DNA of 64,000 bases from Taenia hydatigena (Eukaryota > Platyhelminthes > Cestoda > Cyclophyllidea > Taeniidae). This document shows, piece after piece, positions 58,874 to 64,000 of the stretch. The stretch's first letter is position 1; every line of letters begins with the position of its first letter. The translations under genes and the position numbers were made by a program. The notes below the pieces were generated by a model. It searched no databases. It was not told the DNA's origin and saw only the letters and a program-made list of their open reading frames with translations. The DNA is taken from positions 11,963,733-12,027,732 of the forward strand of contig JADWOT020000008.1 in the NCBI GenBank assembly GCA_036345935.2. Reading direction: 5' to 3'.

Positions 58874-59239
58874 ATGATTCACGGCACACCCCCGGGTCGC
58901 AAAAATACGGTGCGTTCTAAACGGCGCACTCCAGACCGCGAGCATGCTAATGCTCGTCGTGCCGGTGGAGCGTTATTAATTGCATTCCGTCGGTGTAGTT
59001 ACGCCCTGTCTCAGCGTGTCGATGAGCTCCACACTGTTGCTGGAACATGCTGCAACATGACTGTGGCGATTTAAGTAGCGTTGCATCAAGACATTTACGG
59101 TAAGTGTGTGACTTCAGTGGAACTGCTGCCTGCTGATATCACAGTGGAAGCAAAAAATGGTAAAGCAAAATTCTTTCTTGAGAATCAACGGAAATTGGCA
59201 AAATTAAGGTTTGGCGAATCCGATATATTGCCGCTTTAA
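58874..59239 (+). pseudogene. protein-like ORF broken by a single stop, family unknown
   Basis: A 66-codon ORF from ATG 58874 (MIHGTPPGRKNTVRSKRRTP, Arg-rich, then RVDELHTVAGTCC) stops at TAA 59072-59074. The same frame then runs on for 54 protein-like codons (VELLPADITVEAKNGKAKFF, ENQRKLAKLRFGESDI) to a second TAA at 59237-59239. One stop inside otherwise coherent coding sequence, with no introns, fits a processed or decayed copy of a gene of about 120 residues. No poly(A) tail or target duplication is seen. I do not recognise the protein. It may also lie within the 3' UTR of neurexin-IV. Confidence 0.35.
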
Positions 59240-62200
59240 AGTACATTTTTATACTAAACATAAACATTGCAAAAATGCCTCCGCGACAATATGTGCTCAC
59301 AGGTTTAACCAATGAAGCCATAATAAGCTATTTCTGTAAACTTTCTCATGTGATTTCTAGAATGCTTCGCTTTTTGAATGGTGCATAGGGGAATTGCAAT
59401 CCATTCATTCTTGGGAGAACGTTTCATAAGCTGCTCTCAGGGGGTTGGAAATATGAACCCATGGATGTAGGAACGGGGCAGAGAAATGGGGAATAAAAGC
59501 TACCCACTGTGATGTTAGTGGTGTCTAAACATCAAAATCAGCAAATTTTTGATTTAAGGTACATTGGCGGAGAGCCGTGATGTGTGTGCCGCGCAAGGAG
59601 GGAGTCGTGATTATTTAAACAGACACCGCTCCTAACTCGCCAGCAATTATCGCGATAATACGATTAGGTGGAGGATGTGTGGAGTGTGATGGTTCAAACC
59701 AGCCATTAATCTACTGCGCCTAGTATTTGAGCAGGTAGAGCAGAGTACAGATACTTGTGCAAAGTAGTTATCTGTCAAAATGGTGAAAACGGAAGTTGGG
59801 CTTTGTTTATTTAACTCTTTGCCTTGATTATGTGGAGCCCTTATAGTTCCCCTGGGTGTTCCAGTAGCATTCGAACACATCTGCACGGTGGTAATGCATA
59901 CTCTATTCCGATATTACGTCTTCTCTTGTCTTCTGGGAATTCTTCGGGTGCTACAGCTCACTACTACACTAAGGATTTCAGTTAGTTTTAAAGCTTGGCT
60001 TTCGGCTTCTGTGAGTGAATGTTGGAGTACATAAAATTCAAAGCTAACTAATCCAGTGCTTAAGTGTAATTGGTTTAGCATGATGGGAAGCCTTTGCACC
60101 GAAATCGGTATAAACGCAACTTTATCCTTGTTTACACTTATTTCCAAAACATCATCCCACAAACAATACATACGCTGGTCTATATTTAGATGCTATGAGA
60201 AATGCGGTGTTGGGGATGGCACGTCTCCATGTTGCATGGCAAAATAAGTTGGGCTATCAGTTATCGTGAGATGTTTCTTCTGTCATCGTGCTCGAATAGT
60301 ACACTGCTTACGATCGGGAACACAGGAGGTAACCAACATGACATGTAAAAACCAAATTTGGCCTGGGCGGGGGGGCCAATGCCTTCAATGAATGTCAACT
60401 ATGCGTGTTGGGTTAAATTGCTAAAAAGCCGGAACATTTCACTGTCATTAGGCAAAGTCCACTTAGTACCGCTTGGTCCCTGAGCGCGCAATGTGCTAAA
60501 TTCCGAGAACGCGTCCTCTCACTAAAAAATTGGAGTGAAACGCATGTTTAGCAAGCTCCCAACATTGAGATTATTGGTAAATTATTAAAGTATTAAGCCA
60601 GCAAAATGAATTGAGAAGAGGAGTTTCGTATCGTCACCTCCACAAATGCGCCTTTTAACGAGTTGAATATTCTGCTCGTTCCATCACTTTGCTGGTTCAA
60701 ATGCTACGCTCTATAGCAGCATAGTTTACAAAGTGTACTAAGGTTTCGTTAGTTTTAGCACAATAAATGATGTTAGCCACTTCAAACTCTGCGAAGTTTT
60801 GAAAATGAGAAGTGTCTCTTAAAAGGATATTTCAGATTTGTTTATTTTAACTGGCTCGCAGGCGTTGGATGAATTTCAGTGCCTCACCTATTTCTGAAGG
60901 CACCATAAGCCAGAGGAGTATGGCGGGTCGCTGCGTTATCCACGTACAGCAGGTCTGGACGACTAACAGGGCGTGAACAGGATTCCACACCATCGAAGTG
61001 AAATTTGTATGGCAGGCGGCTCATAAAGGTGTACACATAGACTAATTCTCATCAAGCTCTCGATCACTCCTCCCCTCTGCGGTTGAACAAAGATGCGAGT
61101 CTTAATTTACAATGCAATGCTGGCTATAGTTGAGTCTTATATTTGAAATGCACGGCGAACAATAGCGCTTGAAACACAACAGCAAAATGCTATAAACTGA
61201 GGGTTGTTTTCACCATTTTAAATTTCATACCAGGTAGAACTCATTCAAGCGATACTATTCGAACATTCAGGGAAAATGTCATAAAAAGAATGCCAATTGG
61301 TTTGTAAAATTTAAGAATTGAATGTTGTTAGCATAGCTACAATGAAAAAAAGCTTTCTGGGATTTTAGCATTTTATAGTGAATGCAAATAAACTTGAAAA
61401 CCTGTAAGCCAGGCAATTGGCTTGTCATTTTTGCTTATCACTGAACGGAGTGGGATCATTTGGATGAATAAGCGTGCTCGAAAAACAGTTGGACATGGAG
61501 CTACAAATGAGTGACTGGTGTAGTGGCTGCAACAATGCAGTATCTCTGATTGGATAAACGAAATTCAAAGGAAAATAATCATCACAAAGGAAGAAGTCTG
61601 GGTGAACGCTCGGAGCACTTTTGAATCATGTGCTCAACAAGAGCGCTACGCGTCAGTGGCTCGAATCAGATCCGGTGCAGTAACATTTCGTGAATCTCAA
61701 GCATAAAATTTAAATTTTGCGCTTTTTTTCTGAAATATTCAAACGCGTATGTTGCGTCTTAGAAAGACCATGACGTTTTATGTTCCGTGTTTGGGATGGA
61801 ACAGGCATCAACTGCGCCGTCAGCTAATCACTTTAGTTGTAGACCTCAATGAAAAAGATGAATAAGACCTGAACTAGCATAGGGTTGTTTGGACCCAGTA
61901 AAGATTCAGATGCGTGAGTGAGGATGATGCGGAGGCACTGCTACCGCATTTGTGGGCATCACTGCATTGATCTGTCATGTGAGTGAATTGCGCCTTTAAC
62001 AGCCCTGAGGAGTCTTTAAAATAGCTCAGCGATGTGCAATTTCGCCAATGCCTTGTCACCTGAAGTAAAAGGGAACGAGAGCTCAGAAACAATGGGGCAC
62101 TGTTGTGGTGGGGTGGAGGTCCCCGCAGGCAAACTCTGCGACTCAGTAAAAGGTAGGTGACACTAGTATGTACCACAATAGGAATGCTTTTATTGCCACA

Positions 62201-63251
62201 TGGTATTCTCCATTATGCAATTGCATTTAAACCACCGATTTATATTTGAGAGACCTAAAAGCATCTCTACTAAATGCATTACGCTTTTCCTGTAGGTCTG
62301 CAGATCTTTTTATGAAACAGGGTTAAAATTTGCATTCATAATAAATTCAGAACTAAAAAAAATATTTAAATTCTGCTTTGCGAGAGCCAGCTTGAAGGGA
62401 TTTTCTCCTGTTGTGGGGATCATTCTGCTCAAATAGAACTGACCAGTTAAAAGGTGGAATATTTTATGCATGATTGAACATTCAACTCAACAAAACCAAT
62501 TTTAAGGAACATTTGAAGCTTCCGCCTACCGAACATGGGTTTCTGTTTCTTCCTATTCAAAGGTAGAGGAATAGTATTTGAAACAGTCTACATCATGATG
62601 CTGACATGGGTTATGCCCCGGTCAAGTAAGTTGTCAACATTAAAAGTCAGCCCAACAAATGATGCTTCGTTATGGAGCATTAAATTTTGTTTGTTACAAA
62701 AAAGGGATGTCTCAAGTGCAGTTAACTGCCTTTGACGTTCGTGCCCTATTCCAGCTTCTGAGAACTTGGATACCAATAAATCCTCGCATCGGCCGCTCAC
62801 AAACCAGCAGTGTGCGTTTCTATTTGCCAAGAGAAACAATTTCTTTTGGGTCTATGCGTAAATTGCTGCGAATTACACCATCTTTGTTACAATACCGATT
62901 GGGACAATAATATCCTCCTTCCACTACCCTTTAAATTTTAGCGTTTCCAAAAAATATTCATTTTAATGGGGATTTCGTAAATAATTCATTTCGAAAATCT
63001 TGACACCCCTCCACAAGTACATTGAATGGGAGAACAATGACGGATTTCTTCCAGAGTTGACAGTTCCGCAAGATGCGTGCGAGTTGATTTGACTTGCGCG
63101 CAGTGTAAAAGTACAAAGCACACATTGAAGGGAGTGAGGGATAAGAAGCTACTGAGACGCATCTTGAGAAACTTTATACCGTATGAAAAAACTTGAAAGA
63201 GCTGGTTAATATAAGAATGGGTACCAGGCCCAACGCACTGTCTATTTGCAG
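59240..63251. other. intergenic, no gene supported
   Basis: Mostly AT-rich. It includes a relic of the older repeat family at about 59830-59945 and an open stretch at 62659-62910 (LTAFDVRALFQLLRTWIPIN ...) that is protein-like on the plus strand but equally open on the minus strand, so it is not called. Confidence 0.4.
59830..59945 (+). repeat. old interspersed repeat, copy C
   Basis: Its 3' half resembles that of 32510-32640 (attcc-gatattacgtcttctcttgtc, then gggaattc). Diverged; the element type is unknown. Confidence 0.35.
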
Positions 63252-63398
63252 TCTGTCGATGCCTATTGGAATCCCAAGCACTGTATCTTGTTCTCACTCG
63301 ATGAACAAAAATTTTCAATGCTCCATCAAGATGATACAACTAATTCTCGTTGCTGGGCTTTCTTTAAATGTTCACTCGCTAAAAATCTGTTCTTAAAT
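63252..63398 (+). other. orphan exon-like segment, possibly transposase-derived
   Basis: Acceptor tctatttgcag and donor AAT|GTGAGT bound 147 bases, phase 0-0, reading SVDAYWNPKHCILFSLDEQK, FSMLHQDD and later CWAFFKCSLAKN. The splice signals are good. ILFSLDEQKFS faintly recalls the first catalytic Asp motif of Tc1/mariner-type transposases, but this is a weak resemblance and no neighbouring motif supports it. Confidence 0.3.
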
Positions 63399-63716
63399 GT
63401 GAGTGGCGAGGATAGTTCACAGTTTTTCCATGACAATCGACATGGCAGCGATTGATGAATGCGTCAAGCAGTAAGATATCTGCTGCTGCTCCCTCAATCG
63501 TTCTTGTACTCTGGCTCAAGGGTGCCAATTATTACTTTACACGTTCATACGCCTAAGAAGTTTGAGCACGCACTACGCACCCCACGCGCTGATGATTGTC
63601 ACAGGCGCCTCCTCCTTCGCCTTCGCCTCCTTCAGACAAGCAGCAGTAGGCTCTAATCGATGCAGAGGGACTAGCAACCTCACCTTTACGAGCATATGTA
63701 CGTGTATACAGCCTAT

Positions 63717-63717
<1 letters not shown>

Positions 63718-63752
<35 letters not shown>
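63718..63752 (+). repeat. TG dinucleotide microsatellite
   Basis: About 17 uninterrupted tg units, the longest perfect dinucleotide run in the window. The His/Thr runs in minus-strand ORFs here are artefacts of it. Confidence 0.95.
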
Positions 63753-63753
<1 letters not shown>

Positions 63754-63896
63754 ATATTGAGAGTCCATAATTGGTTTCGCACGCTTGCTAACCTTTTTTT
63801 CTTCTCCTCCTCCCACTCTTTATTCAACAAGCAGGTGCTAACACGCAGACGGAGGAACCAATCACACGCTGAGCACCACTCACTTTCGAATTGCGG

Positions 63897-64000
63897 GCCA
63901 ATAAATTGCGACATTGGATGCCGTCGCCGCAGTTGCACCGCCTGCTGCTCCAGCAGACCTCACGAAGCAGACGGTGCTGAAGTTTGTGCTGGGAGTCTTG
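63897..64000. other. possible exon at the right edge, strand undecided
   Basis: GC-rich. On the plus strand it reads APPAAPADLTKQTVLKFVLG up to the window end. On the minus strand another frame reaches a GTGAGT donor. Either could be a real exon of the next gene; the window ends too soon to decide. Confidence 0.2.

Noticed and set aside
62588..62910. Overlapping protein-like ORFs on both strands
   Set aside because: Neither strand has clear splice sites or a domain, so coding on one strand cannot be chosen.
63553..63938. Long minus-strand ORFs across the TG microsatellite
   Set aside because: Open only because the dinucleotide repeat has no stops (His/Thr runs).

Overview
The window is nuclear DNA of an animal with spliced genes. 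The gene content (a GATA1/2/3-class factor, a neurexin-IV/CNTNAP protein, a GIGYF protein), moderate GC, kilobase introns mixed with introns of 32-70 nt, and few recognisable transposons suggest a parasitic flatworm, most likely a tapeworm. The taxon is an inference; the gene identities rest on readable domains. All exon models below come from matching ORF ends to GT/AG sites and checking that reading phases join.

Layout: (1) 274-2522 (+): the last five exons of a GIGYF-type translational repressor, whose start lies left of the window. (2) 4432-22577 (+): a six-exon gene for a secreted or membrane protein with a signal peptide, an unrecognised N-terminal region, about four EGF-like units, one thrombospondin type-1 repeat and a 684-residue last exon of low-complexity charged sequence. 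I do not recognise it as a known family; it is the best candidate for something undescribed. (3) 27409-35252 (-): a GATA transcription factor with both zinc fingers, in four coding exons. (4) 48554-58020 (+): a neurexin-IV/contactin-associated-protein gene, 17 exons in phase, complete from the discoidin domain to the stop; the signal-peptide exon was not found. (5) 58.0-64.0 kb: an ORF broken by one stop and a few orphan exon-like pieces.

Non-coding content: two identical 352-bp direct repeats (26.8 and 31.9 kb) flank and enter the GATA locus and look like recent mobile-element copies. A second, old repeat family is seen at 31.6, 32.5 and 59.8 kb. GC-rich non-coding islands lie in introns and in the 13-kb space between the divergent GATA and neurexin-IV genes; one at 41.8-41.94 kb holds a dense cluster of GATA and CCAAT motifs, upstream of the GATA gene itself. 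No rRNA, tRNA, CRISPR array or bacterial-type operon was seen.

The genes are not an operon. Three of the four concern translational control, cell adhesion/neuronal septate-type junctions and transcription, with no evident joint pathway.
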